Below are positions 52,201 to 57,525 of a stretch of 64,000 bases of DNA, piece after piece. A program made the translations under genes and the position numbers. The DNA is taken from the NCBI GenBank assembly GCA_039707465.1, contig CM077645.1:61847850-61911849 (forward strand). The letters are read 5' to 3'. Each line of letters opens with the position of its first letter. Positions within the stretch are counted from its first letter, which is position 1. This DNA is from Rhabdophis nuchalis. Lineage: Eukaryota; Chordata; Lepidosauria; Squamata; Natricidae. Below the pieces are notes generated by a model. The model did not search any database and was not told where the DNA came from. It worked only from the letters and a program-made list of their open reading frames with translations.

Positions 52201-55200
52201 TTATACTTTAGATGCAAAACTTCTTTTATGCTGAACCTGACAAGCACTTCATGTAGGAGAGAAAAGAATGGCTGCAGTTCCTTAGAAACAGGGAATTTTG
52301 CTAAATGGTTTTGAAAGGTCAGTAACACTTAGTTGAAGAATTATGACCACAACAGATAAACAATCTGGCCAACAGCATGTTTGGATCTTCAACTTAGAGA
52401 TGAACTAATCTTACAACAAATGTGTTTGTTTATTAAGCATTTATATCTGGCCCACATCCCAAAACCCTGGCAGTTAACAACCATTTTAAGAACCATACTT
52501 CTGACTTTACTACTTATCAATAGCCCAATCTTTGTGGCTACTTAAGTTAGCCTTACAAATTTTAATGATAGCCAAAAGGGGTACTTAAGGAATACTGTAG
52601 ATCTATATGTTAGGAATCATTACAGACTCAAAGGTATATATACACCTACAAAATGAAGCCAAATGAAGATAATGACGCAAAACTTAGGGCGATATATTTG
52701 TGTGGAACACAAAAAACTACTGACAACTTCCCATTTAATAACATAAATAATGATTTGTCCATACAAGTAACAAGGAAAATAATTTTTCTGATGCCTGTTT
52801 TCTTTATGTTATTTCCCCTTAAAATTCAAAAAAAAATTTGTATACAGTAGTAAAAAACAATATTTTGGGAAATAAAGTTTACTCCTTCCTTTAACCAGTG
52901 GAAACATTTTCTGGATCTCATTTGTTTCAGGAATAGAACAAAAAATCCAGATCCATATATTATCAGTAAGAATGCAATATATTACCTTGAAATTTTAAAA
53001 TTATGGAAGTTAATTTATGTATTTATGAAATTTATAAACTTTATAAAGGGTGTAGAAAGGAGAAAAATGTCAAAATGACATAGGTGAATTAAAGCAATAA
53101 TATAATGCACAAGGTCTTCTTTGGGACACTGAAATACTACCCATTTAAAGGCTTAAACGTTTCAAATAAACATTTGTCAAAATATCATGCAATGTTACAT
53201 GAATGTTTTTCAGAAACCCAAAATGCTTTTATTCTTTTTGTTTTCTTCATAGAATCTGAACAACACCCACATATGGAAGAATATTCCATAAGTATATCAG
53301 TATACTATAAGTATATCAGATTATATTGTTAGTTTACAGCATAATCATTAATTAAAATTATTCATTGCTTTGTATTTAATGGAATTCAGAATGATAAAAT
53401 TCCATACATAAATTGGCAGATTTTATACATTATTCTAATTCTTTGATGAGACTTATCCTAGAGTCACATTAACTTTAAATCAATAAACAGTCTGTAAAAA
53501 AGATTTCTAATTTCTAAAGGAATCATATAAAATCAATTTTTTATTTACAGCCCAAGATTAAGAAAAAGATAAACAGTATAATTCTAAAAAGGAATTTTAA
53601 AAATTTGCAATAAGGTAATATTTTTAAGTGAAACAAATATTCGGTAGTTTTTAAAAATTCAAAAAAAGGCAAATTACTTCTTACCCTTAGCTTTTCATCT
53701 CCCTTTGTAGACAGTTTACAGTCGGGGTGCCAAACTGTAGAACCTATTGTGGAAAATAGCAAGATAAATCATATTTCATGATTCAGCTCAGAAATCAATT
53801 TAAAATAGGGCCTTTAATTCTTCCCACTTTCCTTAACTGTAGAAACTTCTGCACTAGCATCCTGACTTGAATCAGTGTCCCTTTTAAAGAAAACTTTAAT
53901 TCTGTTTCATAATATTCTGTTTACGTACAATTCCCAGAAGCAAGTATACAGCACATGGTGCAATGTCAATGCATCAATGTCTCAAACAGTTAAGTCTTTC
54001 GGCAGATTTCCTTTTTCCAAGGCTCTTCCTTCCACATTGATTCAGCTGGAGAAAATTACTGTCAGAGCTCCCTGCGTCAAAATTAAAAGGTGCACTGCTT
54101 CTCCATTACTTAGCTTTAGAAAGATCAGTCTAAATCAAATGTTAGTTTTGAATAAACTTCTCAATAAACAAACGTCTTTTTTGTCATGTTGTCTCTCACC
54201 TCCATGGATCTATTAGCAGACTAGATGTCCCTTACCCAAGTGTTTTTTGGGCCAACCTAACTTGGCTCATAAGATTGAAATGTTTCCCTGAGACATATTT
54301 GGGACACCTTGGCAGATCTCGGATGCAAGGCAAAAGGACATTTGAAAAAAAAGGAAAATTCAGTTCTATGAGCAGAACTTAGATTTAGACTGGATTAAAG
54401 TAGAAGCCAAGATTCTCATTCAACATTCAACAGGAAGATATGACAAAAATTTCCATGTTATTTGGCACATAGGCAAATCTAATGTAAGTATACAATGAAC
54501 ACATTACCCAAACTTAAGTTTCCTCTTTAAACTTCCGGATCACATAGCTTTGCACTGCTTTGTACTATTCTTTAAGAAAAGTTTAAATTAAAAATAAAAA
54601 CAACCCCTGCACTTTTTTTTGTTGCTGATAAATAATGGAAATATGTTAATATTTCTATTTTTATCAGCAACAAGAACACTGGAAGAAACTTGCTTTCCTA
54701 CAGTAAATTCTGGTACTTCTTATTTTTGGTTTAAAAGAAAAGGAAAAGAAAAAGCAAATACGTTGTTTACTTATGTTTATAGTCAGGAAATTCTATGTTG
54801 ATTTATATTTTAACCTTACTTCCTAATAACACACCTGGATAGGGATATGAACTGAAGCAAGGCAATATTTTTATATTTGGTCAGCATCAGAAAAAATGAT
54901 GAAAGAAAATCCACAGAGATTAATGAATGACACTGAAAGCAAAACAGTTCTATTATAACCTCAGTTCCGTCTTGAAGACACTGTTAACATGTTCCTGGAA
55001 GACAGAGAAGGTGAGCTTCCTAGGTTCCATCAAAACTTGCTGTTTAATGGATGGGACCTGGAATATAATAACTTCTTATACAGGATGAAAAGAAACTATG
55101 GAAGTTTTTAAGATAACCATACCACTAAGGGCTCTATTGATAATATAAATTTTGAATTGCACCTAGAAGATGGGCATGCCCATAATCTTTCTGCATTCAG

Positions 55201-55215
55201 CATTAACTGCAGCTG

Positions 55216-55296
<81 letters not shown>

Positions 55297-55436
55297 AATT
55301 TTTTTCACAACTTCCTGTTAGGGCCCCATTAAGGGAGGAGACATACTGTTTTCCTCTCTGCCTTTCGGCTCATCACTATCTAGACAGAAAACCATGAAAT
55401 TACGGTGTGTAATTTTTTTTTTAGCTCATAAAACTA

Positions 55437-55470
<34 letters not shown>

Positions 55471-55578
55471 GGATGGTATAATTTATATACCTTGCAGATA
55501 CATTTCTTCTCCTTCTGTGAACATCTGGTTGCATCTGCTGCATCGTGCACAACTTGGATGGTAATGTTTGTCTCCTGC
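4748..55578 (-). CDS. ABLIM1: ABLIM1, actin-binding LIM protein 1 (5'-partial, 18 exons in window)
   Basis: ABLIM1 is a cytoskeletal scaffold: four LIM zinc-binding domains at the N-terminus, a long Ser/Pro-rich linker, and a C-terminal villin headpiece that binds F-actin. The window holds 18 minus-strand coding exons, 1590 nt in all, giving 529 residues and a TGA stop. I recognised 17 by their protein match to vertebrate ABLIM1, for example [28 protein letters not shown] and the ending KKKAKLF. All junctions use GT-AG except one GC-AG, and the phases agree throughout. [12 protein letters not shown] and the linker wording fit ABLIM1 better than ABLIM2 or ABLIM3 from what I know of the family. 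LIM1-LIM3 and the start of LIM4 are missing because they lie upstream, beyond 64000. No frameshift or internal stop is seen, so the gene looks intact. Confidence 0.96.
5724..6096. mobile_element. hAT-type MITE, GATGGCGAAC family, copy B1
   Basis: 373 bp from ccgtgatggcgaaccta to aggttagccatcactg, with imperfect terminal inverted repeats. Flanks are tattaaga and aattaaga (7/8 match). The interior is unusually GC-rich for the window, full of CCTCTGGAGG-type words, and non-coding. Confidence 0.88.
6228..6309 (+). mobile_element. L2-type LINE 3' end
   Basis: Contains caccgccctgagtccctt, gggagatagggcggtata and an AAATA-rich tail. A severely 5'-truncated insertion. Confidence 0.8.
6481..6561 (-). 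CDS. ABLIM1: ABLIM1 exon w17: start of villin headpiece
   Basis: 81 bp, phase 0 to 0, encoding [19 protein letters not shown] and EVDRTRLE. This is the dematin-like N-terminal subdomain of the headpiece, the F-actin-binding module. One clear change from mammals is M to V in PYEVLM. Acceptor gttcacag, donor gtaaga. Confidence 0.97.
6562..8209 (-). other. ABLIM1: ABLIM1 intron w16, GC-AG type
   Basis: 1648-bp intron with donor gcaagt and acceptor ttcacag. Apart from an eroded L2-like 3' end near 8055-8120, close to the donor, I see only unique AT-rich sequence. Confidence 0.8.
8055..8120 (+). mobile_element. Possible eroded L2-like 3' end
   Basis: The words gaggagtggcatataaataaa resemble L2-type 3' ends, but there is too little sequence to be sure. 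Confidence 0.35.
8210..8274 (-). CDS. ABLIM1: ABLIM1 exon w16: [16 protein letters not shown] segment
   Basis: 65 bp, phase 1 to 0. A split Asp is followed by [21 protein letters not shown]. The mammalian exon reads DYQTLPDGHMPAMRMDRG, so six residues after the Asp are missing if the only in-phase acceptor, cacccag at 8275-8281, is used. A second AG ten bases upstream would shift the frame to an early stop. The donor is gcaagt, making the next intron GC-AG. Confidence 0.88.
8275..9928 (-). other. ABLIM1: ABLIM1 intron w15
   Basis: 1654-bp intron. It holds a non-autonomous DNA element at 8624-8840 and otherwise unique AT-rich sequence. Confidence 0.8.
8624..8840. mobile_element. Non-autonomous DNA element, GAAAATAAGAC family
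   Basis: Ends are tacctgtttccctgaaaataagac and tcttattttcggagaaccacggta, imperfect inverted repeats about 22 bp long; internal GAAAATAAGAC/GGC words repeat. No clear target duplication was seen. Confidence 0.65.
9929..9989 (-). CDS. ABLIM1: ABLIM1 exon w15: [14 protein letters not shown] segment
   Basis: 61 bp, phase 0 to 1, encoding [20 protein letters not shown] plus one base. It matches mammalian [20 protein letters not shown]. Acceptor catatag, donor gtaagt. Confidence 0.93.
10100..10460 (-). mobile_element. tRNA-headed SINE (Sauria-like), interrupted by a MITE
   Basis: On the minus strand it reads as a tRNA-type head (gtctagtggtta, A-box-like), a middle with cctcacaggattggtgtgag, and a tail with ccttgagttatttata and AAATAAA words. 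This is the order of Sauria-type SINEs. The element at 10294-10429 splits it. Confidence 0.7.
10294..10429. mobile_element. Palindromic hAT-type MITE, copy C1
   Basis: 136 bp, almost wholly self-complementary about a centre at agccagctatgctggct. Flanked by a perfect 8-bp duplication, cactagac. Ends caggggtgtccaaac and gtttggacacccctg. Confidence 0.92.
10528..10601 (-). CDS. ABLIM1: ABLIM1 exon w14: [12 protein letters not shown] segment
   Basis: 74 bp, phase 1 to 0. The split codon gives Cys, followed by [19 protein letters not shown] and [17 protein letters not shown] is a strict ABLIM1 match; the first part has drifted from the mammalian ASHIPSSKTA. Acceptor ccttctcag, donor AGG|gtgagc. 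The acceptor is less certain than the donor because the diverged start cannot be aligned closely. Confidence 0.88.
11368..11583. mobile_element. hAT-type MITE, GGTGGGTTCC family
   Basis: 216 bp with ends caggggtgggttcc and ggaacccacctcta, flanked by aaatatat and aaatacat (7/8). Related to the element at 14686-14952. Confidence 0.82.
11716..12067. mobile_element. hAT-type MITE, GATGGCGAAC family, copy B2
   Basis: 352 bp, from cagtgatggcgaatcta to aggttagccatcactg. A perfect 8-bp duplication, acctagta, lies on both sides (11708-11715 and 12068-12075), which supports assignment to hAT. Interior closely resembles copy B1. Confidence 0.93.
13351..13438. mobile_element. Palindromic hAT-type MITE, miniature copy C2
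   Basis: 88 bp, almost perfectly self-complementary (about 40-base arms meeting at ttcagctgaa). Flanked by a perfect 8-bp duplication, tagtagag. It has lost the central CCAGAATTC part found in its relatives. It lies 72 bp past the donor of exon w13. Confidence 0.92.
13511..13607 (-). CDS. ABLIM1: ABLIM1 exon w13: [17 protein letters not shown] segment
   Basis: 97 bp, phase 0 to 1, encoding [17 protein letters not shown], then [15 protein letters not shown]. Compared with the mammalian SRERSSLLASRYDSPINS it lacks about four residues and has an extra Cys before YDSP. Acceptor catttgcag, donor gtaagc. A near-perfect 88-bp palindromic MITE begins 72 bp past the donor. Confidence 0.94.
13700..13791 (-). 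CDS. ABLIM1: ABLIM1 exon w12: [12 protein letters not shown] segment
   Basis: 92 bp, phase 1 to 0: a split Gly, then [17 protein letters not shown] and [13 protein letters not shown]. This charged region probably forms a helix and leads into w13. Acceptor ggaagtag is preceded by ttcttttt. The donor is the weak gtggct, and the following intron is only 92 bp long. Confidence 0.95.
14315..14511. mobile_element. hAT-type MITE, CAGGGCTAGTC family
   Basis: 197 bp with ends cagggctagtcaatc and ggttgactaccactg, and a perfect 8-bp duplication ggttagag on both sides. It contains two ccgcccacca-type words in opposite orientations. Non-coding. Confidence 0.9.
14686..14952. mobile_element. hAT-type MITE, GGTGGGTTCC family, diverged copy
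   Basis: 267 bp with imperfect ends (cagaggtgagctgc and aacccacctta), flanked by gtcaattc and atcaattc (7/8). Related to 11368-11583. Confidence 0.78.
15281..15500 (+). mobile_element. tRNA-headed SINE
   Basis: The head has an A-box-like tggtgtagtgattaagg and the middle gggtgaccttgagccagtca. The tail (ggaagcaatggcaaaccact … ctccaagaattc) differs from that of the Sauria-like copy, so the same head seems joined to a different tail. Confidence 0.75.
16728..16874 (-). CDS. ABLIM1: ABLIM1 exon w11: AALAAQ / [12 protein letters not shown] segment
   Basis: 147 bp, phase 1 to 1, 48 full codons. It reads [20 protein letters not shown], later [17 protein letters not shown]. The mammalian counterpart has AALAAQSKSSEDIIKFSKF and KIETDHWPGPPSFAVV, so this exon diverges more than its neighbours. 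Acceptor gtctag, donor gtatga. An antisense open frame over the same bases is only a shadow. Confidence 0.95.
   Translation of the reverse strand: MQLLWQPRTSLSMISSSPPSSQQPMLQHPTRFQRLRQNTGQVLPHLRL
17690..17880. repeat. Interspersed repeat with internal hairpin
   Basis: Arms of about 35 bases (17716-17750 and 17761-17796) pair around a short loop: ccttgaagatgtttcccttc against gaagcaaaatgtcttcaagg. The following segment (ccagttgcct … tggattactgagaat) recurs near 36441-36510, showing a repeat family. I cannot name it confidently. Confidence 0.65.
17985..18275. mobile_element. CAGGTAGTC-family MITE, old copy A2
   Basis: Shares family words (catgtgattgc, acttaacaac, gtcgtaagtcaagact) in diverged form. 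Ends are eroded. Confidence 0.6.
18885..19244. mobile_element. CAGGTAGTC-family MITE, old copy A3
   Basis: About 360 bp, with tgcttaacaaccatggcaaat inside and the end gttgaggactacctg preserved; the other end is decayed. Confidence 0.72.
21841..21975. mobile_element. Palindromic hAT-type MITE, copy C3
   Basis: 135 bp, nearly perfect palindrome centred on ccagcaaagctgg, ends caggggtctccaacc and ggttggagacccctg. Flanks acctacat and acatacat (7/8). Confidence 0.92.
22169..22216 (-). CDS. ABLIM1: ABLIM1 cassette microexon w10: [15 protein letters not shown]
   Basis: 48 bp, phase 1 to 1. It completes an Asp codon, then encodes [15 protein letters not shown] and one base of the next codon. This peptide is a hallmark of ABLIM1. 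Acceptor is a long U-rich tract ending ttacag; donor ATG|gtaaac. A G-homopolymer run lies just upstream of the acceptor (about 22290-22303). Confidence 0.95.
23793..24151. mobile_element. hAT-type MITE, GATGGCGAAC family, copy B3
   Basis: 359 bp beginning ccgtgatggcgaactta. Flanks atctagga and atctaggg (7/8). The interior differs from B1/B2: it contains an inverted repeat (gagcttctgtttc … gaaacagaagctc) and a CA/TG-rich part. Confidence 0.75.
24215..25305 (+). mobile_element. CR1 LINE 3' end, split by a hAT
   Basis: 24215-24450 reads like the CR1 3' region: ataaagaagagga, ggagaaatttcttgacagtta, tggatgctacaacactggatg, agattggacaacca. It resumes at 25221 with cagggtttcctg … cccttccaattttgt, the usual CR1 ending. 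A 768-bp hAT separates the parts. Confidence 0.82.
24453..25220. mobile_element. hAT-type element, GATGGCGAAC family, long copy B4
   Basis: 768 bp, twice the size of its relatives, from ccgggatggcaaacctatgg to ggttcgccattgctg. The extra length is GC-rich and made of repeated ctctggagcctt / ggaggcttc words. Target duplication is eroded (atataggc and atacaggg). Confidence 0.82.
27049..27153 (-). CDS. ABLIM1: ABLIM1 cassette exon w9: [10 protein letters not shown] segment
   Basis: 105 bp, phase 1 to 1, completing a Gly codon and then [19 protein letters not shown] and [15 protein letters not shown]. Acceptor ttggag after a T-rich tract; donor gtagga. Matches the long ABLIM1 isoform. TGCATG lies about 86 bp downstream of the donor, and two more lie within about 300 bp upstream, suggesting regulated inclusion. 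Confidence 0.95.
27381..27418 (+). repeat. ATTC tetranucleotide microsatellite
   Basis: About nine imperfect ATTC units, interrupted once, about 230 bp upstream of exon w9 in transcript terms. Confidence 0.95.
28335..28860 (-). mobile_element. Older L2-type LINE, 3' part
   Basis: On the minus strand it includes the conserved gctgcactggctccc word that encodes LHWLP in L2 reverse transcriptases, then degenerate coding sequence. It ends with gagctgcccggggttgg and an AAATAAATA tail. It is the 3' half of the element resuming at 30121. Several stops show it is dead. Confidence 0.75.
28861..29308 (+). mobile_element. L2-type LINE 3' end (inserted copy 1) with TTA tail
   Basis: 5'-truncated. It includes cgctcccacagagaggg and ctctggaacgacctccc, which code for SHREG and LWNDLP in the family, then a 3' UTR with caccgccccgggtccctg and about 17 TTA repeats (29256-29308). 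Confidence 0.85.
29256..29308 (+). repeat. TTA trinucleotide microsatellite
   Basis: About 17 uninterrupted ATT/TTA units grown from the tail of the L2 copy; it is read as a run of Ile by the overlapping open frame. Confidence 0.97.
29309..30120 (+). mobile_element. L2-type LINE 3' end (inserted copy 2) with ORF2 fragment
   Basis: An open frame of about 190 codons matches the C-terminal part of L2 ORF2, after the reverse transcriptase core: [74 protein letters not shown]. The frame then shifts before the usual FKxxLKTYLF-type ending. The 3' end reads gcactgccctgagtcc … gggcggtatataag plus an A tract. It lacks the catalytic YADD core, so it is a dead 5' truncation. Confidence 0.88.
30121..31200 (-). 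mobile_element. Older L2-type LINE, reverse transcriptase part
   Basis: Broken minus-strand frames show the L2 reverse transcriptase in order: [12 protein letters not shown], then [16 protein letters not shown] (family LVLLDLSAAFDTI), [16 protein letters not shown] (family VPQGSVLSPLLFNIYMK), and [11 protein letters not shown] … FHLVQNV (family [12 protein letters not shown] … QLVQN). Many stops and shifts. The right boundary is approximate. Confidence 0.8.
34113..34232 (-). CDS. ABLIM1: ABLIM1 cassette exon w8
   Basis: 120 bp, phase 1 at both ends, adding exactly 40 residues: [17 protein letters not shown] through [17 protein letters not shown]. Acceptor ttgctgctgcag, donor gtaagg. Because it is symmetric it can be skipped without a frameshift, and the common mammalian isoform I know lacks it. 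DSRPxSPFRHHF resembles the DSRPLTP motif of w9. A GCATG motif lies about 110 bp past the donor (33997-34001). Confidence 0.88.
34900..35135 (-). mobile_element. tRNA-derived SINE with A and B boxes
   Basis: Minus strand: A box tggctcaagtgc (35106-35117), B box ggttcgaatcc (35063-35073), then a tRNA-unrelated body (gagagctaataagctcgaaa, tggtctctctctaattt, gctcataaaaactaac) ending in an AC tract. B box is perfect to consensus. This is a retroposon, not a functional tRNA: the acceptor-stem pairing is not evident. Confidence 0.82.
34933..34962 (+). repeat. GT dinucleotide microsatellite
   Basis: About 15 units, forming the 3' tail side of the adjoining minus-strand SINE. Confidence 0.97.
35145..35280 (+). 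repeat. TA / GATA / ATAGAT compound microsatellite
   Basis: A TA run (35145-35160), about 17 perfect GATA units (35161-35228), then ATAGAT hexamers and ATATAG words. GATA tracts are known to be abundant in snake genomes (Bkm-type sequences). Confidence 0.97.
36248..36377 (-). CDS. ABLIM1: ABLIM1 exon w7: [11 protein letters not shown] linker segment
   Basis: 130 bp, 43 codons plus the first base of a split codon. It begins [18 protein letters not shown] and ends RSPQHFHRP. It leaves in phase 1, which starts the run of phase-1 cassette exons. Acceptor ttttcttcag, donor gtaaga. Near-identical to mammalian ABLIM1. Confidence 0.97.
36441..36510. repeat. Fragment of the 17690-17880 repeat family
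   Basis: Contains gcttctccaaaaagcaactgg and ccggatgactgagaacctcc, matching the tail of the hairpin repeat. It sits in the 404-bp intron w6, 64 bp from the acceptor of w7. Confidence 0.6.
36782..36817 (-). CDS. ABLIM1: ABLIM1 microexon w6: [12 protein letters not shown]
   Basis: 36 bp, phase 0 to 0, encoding exactly [12 protein letters not shown], which matches the ABLIM1 linker. Acceptor ttttcag, donor GAA|gtaagt. It is the second very short exon here, and a 404-bp intron separates it from w7. SP/TP dipeptides make it a likely proline-directed phosphorylation segment (inference). Confidence 0.95.
37203..37231 (+). repeat. TAA microsatellite
   Basis: About nine TAA units, the tail of the adjoining minus-strand L2. 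Confidence 0.95.
37203..37438 (-). mobile_element. L2-type LINE 3' end
   Basis: Minus-strand relative of copy 28861-29308: shares ggccggcctagggtagtctc, gcgctaaaa-type words and a 3' end ending in repeated ATT. 5'-truncated. Confidence 0.8.
37578..38571. mobile_element. 994-bp non-autonomous hAT element
   Basis: Ends cagggtggatttgattt and tgatttttatccaccctg, flanked by a perfect 8-bp duplication ctttgcag. Subterminal parts repeat gatttaaatc-type words, a palindrome that occurs about six times at the left and in degenerate form at the right. No transposase-like frame survives inside. Confidence 0.92.
39059..39097 (-). CDS. ABLIM1: ABLIM1 candidate microexon w5
   Basis: 39 bp, encoding [13 protein letters not shown] in phase 0, flanked by a pyrimidine tract plus ttcag and a perfect gtaagt donor. 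It fits exactly between w4 (ends phase 0) and w6 (starts phase 0). The residues are Ser-rich like the rest of the linker. It is absent from the common mammalian isoform I know, in which w4 joins w6 directly, so it is probably optional. Support is splice signals, phase and composition, not a remembered homologue. Confidence 0.6.
39098..41732 (-). other. ABLIM1: ABLIM1 intron w4
   Basis: 2635-bp intron containing one eroded palindromic MITE (39600-39734) and a short CA tract near 39351. The rest is unique AT-rich sequence. Confidence 0.75.
39600..39734. mobile_element. Palindromic hAT-type MITE, eroded copy C4
   Basis: 135 bp, inverted arms around gccagtatggatagttc, right end ccacccctg intact, left end mutated to gagaagtgag. 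Flanks aattaaat and tattaaat (7/8). Confidence 0.85.
41733..41888 (-). CDS. ABLIM1: ABLIM1 exon w4: conserved linker core
   Basis: 156 bp, phase 0 at both ends, 52 residues from [18 protein letters not shown] to QERQSLGE. This is the best conserved linker block of ABLIM proteins and was the first diagnostic match in the window. Acceptor tttttaag, donor GAG|gtaatg. The only clear differences from mammals are in the stretch TSAYEERQ. Confidence 0.98.
42575..42980. mobile_element. CAGGTAGTC-family MITE, old copy A4
   Basis: About 400 bp, diverged: cccttaacttacaactgtcat, ttgttaagtgaata, gtcataactttaagtc and ctaagtgactagctgtaagtt. No target duplication visible. Confidence 0.65.
43003..43128. repeat. 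Local direct repeat, copy 1
   Basis: About 126 bp from caaatcacaactttactac to ttctcaggtaacgaac. It is over 90% identical to 44123-44253 by eye, with small T/A-run differences. Starts 109 bp past the donor of exon w3. Confidence 0.93.
43237..43314 (-). CDS. ABLIM1: ABLIM1 exon w3: linker [14 protein letters not shown] segment
   Basis: 78 bp, phase 0 to phase 0, encoding 26 residues beginning [16 protein letters not shown] and ending GHTIY. It is Ser/Pro-rich linker, nearly identical to the mammalian protein as I know it. Acceptor cccctcttacag; donor gtacgt. The exon sits between two copies of a direct repeat of about 125 bp (43003-43128 and 44123-44253). Confidence 0.96.
44123..44253. repeat. 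Local direct repeat, copy 2
   Basis: Second copy, same orientation, about 1.1 kb from the first and on the other side of exon w3. Flanking sequence is unrelated. No second copy of w3 accompanies it. Confidence 0.93.
46318..46404 (-). CDS. Candidate alternative last coding exon of ABLIM1
   Basis: 87 bp on the minus strand: after the acceptor-like ttttccccatag the frame runs 28 codons ([18 protein letters not shown], then [10 protein letters not shown]) to a TAA. An in-frame TAG spans the acceptor itself, so the open frame starts exactly at the splice site. It begins in phase 0, matching the end of exon w2, so splicing w2 to it would give a LIM-only protein with a short tail. Composition is protein-like. 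I do not recognise it and cannot exclude chance or a fragment of another gene. Confidence 0.3.
   Translation of the reverse strand, partial: GINDIVGDDQTEPEGGVKRIIPAYPQEI
46670..46889. mobile_element. Diverged hAT-type MITE
   Basis: 220 bp ending caaaggttggagattgctg, flanked on both sides by a perfect 8-bp duplication atctatgg. Left end catggatccaatttctg is weakly complementary. GC-richer than surroundings. Confidence 0.8.
47150..47597 (+). mobile_element. L2-type LINE 3' end with ORF2 fragment
   Basis: Encodes broken pieces of the same ORF2 C-terminus as 29309-30120 ([22 protein letters not shown], then [11 protein letters not shown]), continues to cactgcccttttgggagata and an AAATAAATA tail. 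In several places closer to copy 29309 than to the older L2. Confidence 0.87.
48683..48985. mobile_element. CAGGTAGTC-family MITE, copy A5
   Basis: About 300 bp, cagataatccttgacttacaacc to ataagtcgaggactatac; very similar inside to A6 (ttgccacagttgtt, gattttgcttgtcaa). Confidence 0.85.
49429..49451 (+). repeat. GGTT tetranucleotide repeat
   Basis: About five to six GGTT units, just after a block of GATA/GACA-like words (49378-49425). Confidence 0.9.
49982..50343. mobile_element. CAGGTAGTC-family MITE, best full-length copy A6
   Basis: About 362 bp with ends caggtagtctttgacttgc and ataagtcagggactaccta, and TATA on both sides. Contains ttgccacagttgttaagtga and ttgttaagttagtaac. Non-coding; an antisense frame of 90 codons inside it is a shadow. 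Confidence 0.88.
53685..53743 (-). CDS. ABLIM1: ABLIM1 exon w2: end of LIM4
   Basis: 59 bp encoding [19 protein letters not shown] after completing a split Gly codon. WHPDC gives the final H-x2-C zinc ligands of LIM4; the rest opens the linker. The donor is AGG|gtaaga and the acceptor cacaatag. It enters in phase 1 and leaves in phase 0. The match to ABLIM1 is close, with K to L and T/E to G/D substitutions. Confidence 0.95.
55218..55297 (+). repeat. TC / ATCT compound microsatellite
   Basis: About 21 TC units followed by about eight ATCT units, 190 bp past the donor of exon w1. Confidence 0.97.
55423..55470 (+). repeat. SINE tail with AC/AT microsatellite
   Basis: agctcataaaactaac followed by AC and AT runs is the same tail as the SINE at 34900-35135, here in plus orientation and only 21 bp from exon w1. 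Confidence 0.75.
55491..55578 (-). CDS. ABLIM1: ABLIM1 exon w1: second half of LIM4
   Basis: The exon encodes [10 protein letters not shown], then CARCSRC, and ends EGEEMYLQ. H-x2-C-x2-C-x2-C is the central ligand set of a LIM domain, and the last zinc pair is supplied by the next exon. It starts in phase 0 after the acceptor tttctgcag and ends in phase 1 before the donor gtatat. Length is 88 bp. The first zinc finger of LIM4 is not in the window. An AC dinucleotide tract lies about 30 bp past the donor. Confidence 0.96.
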
Positions 55579-57224
55579 CTGCAGAAAAGATAAGTGTGGA
55601 GAATAGAATGTGATCTACATTATCTATCATCAATATTTATGCAACAATGGCACTGTTCAGGCTCAAAATCCTATATAAGATGTTATCCTAGCTTAGCCTT
55701 TCATAAGTTATGATTTTTAATGAACTGCACTTTCTAAAACCAACATACTACACATTTTGAAAAGTCATGTTTCAATCCTATGGATTGGATTAATTAGTGT
55801 GATGTATACAAATTTGTAATGTTATATTTCTTTCTTCTGTGACTTTTCATACACAATGGTTTATTTACAGCAATTTTTTTTAAAAACCCACTTTTTATTT
55901 CTAGTGCTATTAATGAATATAATTAGCACACATTTTTATTTGTAGATAAATGGACCTAGCATTTTTATTCTATTTACTCTGACCATTCACTGACTGCTAT
56001 TGCTTTTGATAGTGGCAAAAGCAGACAAAATTTCTGAACTGAAGGATGGCCATCTTTAAAATATCTATAGATTGCAATTTAGGTTCTGTGTTTTTCTCAT
56101 ACAATTATTTTTGATTGAATTTTAATTAGAACTCTGATTTACTTGGTATGTCTCATTAATATCTTTATCACATGAATCAAGATATTGTGATACTGTTCTA
56201 CTTCTGTAACCCTACTGATCAGACAGAATGGAAATCAGACAGTAAGTTCCAACTTACATCAAAATTACATAAATATAACCCTGTTTCATACTACGGTACA
56301 AAAATAAAGATAAAGGCTTTATAATGTAAGACTCTATCAGATAAAAAGGAATTGCAGGCTTAATTTTAATGATAATATGTGACTATAAATTAAGCTAAAC
56401 TTTTGTCTCAAATTTACGTGTAAGGAGATTTTTCTCCTTACAGTGGTAACTGTTGAGAATTAGATTCTACTTCTAAACGATATAAGAATTTGTATGCTTT
56501 TTGAACATTTACACTATTTTAATCTTGGAAACACTATACAATACTGTGGAAGATGTTTGTCCTTTTGTCTGAGTAAGAGAACATAGTTTTCTAATGCTTC
56601 TGACTTCATTTGGCACTTCTTTCCAAAAGAGCTGCCATTGGGATGTAGAAATACACATTATGAGACATCACAAGGGCTACTTGACTGCCAATGGATCTGG
56701 AGGAGAGGCTAATTACAAACATATCTTTTCTTTTGGCCAAAAAAATACATTTTTATGGTATTACAACGGAACAGCTGGGCTCACGTCTTCTATTTTAATA
56801 ACTTCTATCCAACATTTGGAAAATGATTACTTTTACTGAAACGTGAAGCTACTTAAGATTGCACTCTATTTCTTACACCATGAAATGGTTTCTTTTTGTG
56901 CAGCAGTAATTCACTACACTGACACTTGGGTCTACTAATATCTTTGATGATACCCTATTTCTTTATACCTTGCCCTTGTTTTGATATTCTCTAGGGAGGA
57001 GTACATACTTAGAAACAGCTTAGCTTTATGCTGCTTAGGAGCGTTGTGACCTGGAACGTTAACGGAACACATTATGTAACAGAGACAATGATTGTTAATG
57101 GTATGGCTTCATTTCACCTACTTCCAAAAGCTATAGATAACTTCTTTCTTTTCTTCTACTGCCTTTTTAATATGTTTTAAGTCTTAATTATGAGATGAAG
57201 ATAATATACAATATCATATTATAG

Positions 57225-57516
57225 TGGAGATGTGGTGGCTCAGTGGCTAAGGCACTCAGTTTGTCAATCAGAAGGTCGGCAATTCAGCTGTTCCGCGTAA
57301 CAGAATGAGCTCCCGTTACTTGTCTCAGGTTCTGCCAACCTAGCAGTTTGAAAACATGTAAAAATGCAAGAAGAAAAATAGGAACCACCTTTGGTGGGAA
57401 GATAACAGTGTTCTGTGTGCCTTTGGTTTTTAGTCATGCCGGCCACATGACCATGGAGATGTCTTTGGACAGCATTGGCTTTGAAACAGAGCTGAGCTGC
57501 TCCCTAGAGTCAGCAA
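57225..57516 (+). mobile_element. tRNA-derived SINE, long-tailed squamate type
   Basis: A-box tggctcagtggctaagg, eroded B box, then body words tgagctcccgttacttgtc, aggaaccacctttggtggga and catgccggccacatgacca ending ctagagtcagcaa. This order is typical of a very common squamate SINE. Confidence 0.85.
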
Positions 57517-57525
57517 AAATGCCCC

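Larger units (their letters stand above)
43315..53684 (-). other. ABLIM1: ABLIM1 intron w2, the largest complete intron
   Basis: 10370-bp intron between the end of LIM4 and the linker. It contains the second copy of a local duplication (44123-44253), a candidate alternative last exon (46318-46404), a hAT element (46670-46889), an L2 fragment (47150-47597) and two CAGGTAGTC-family copies. From about 50350 to 53684 nothing was recognised. Confidence 0.85.
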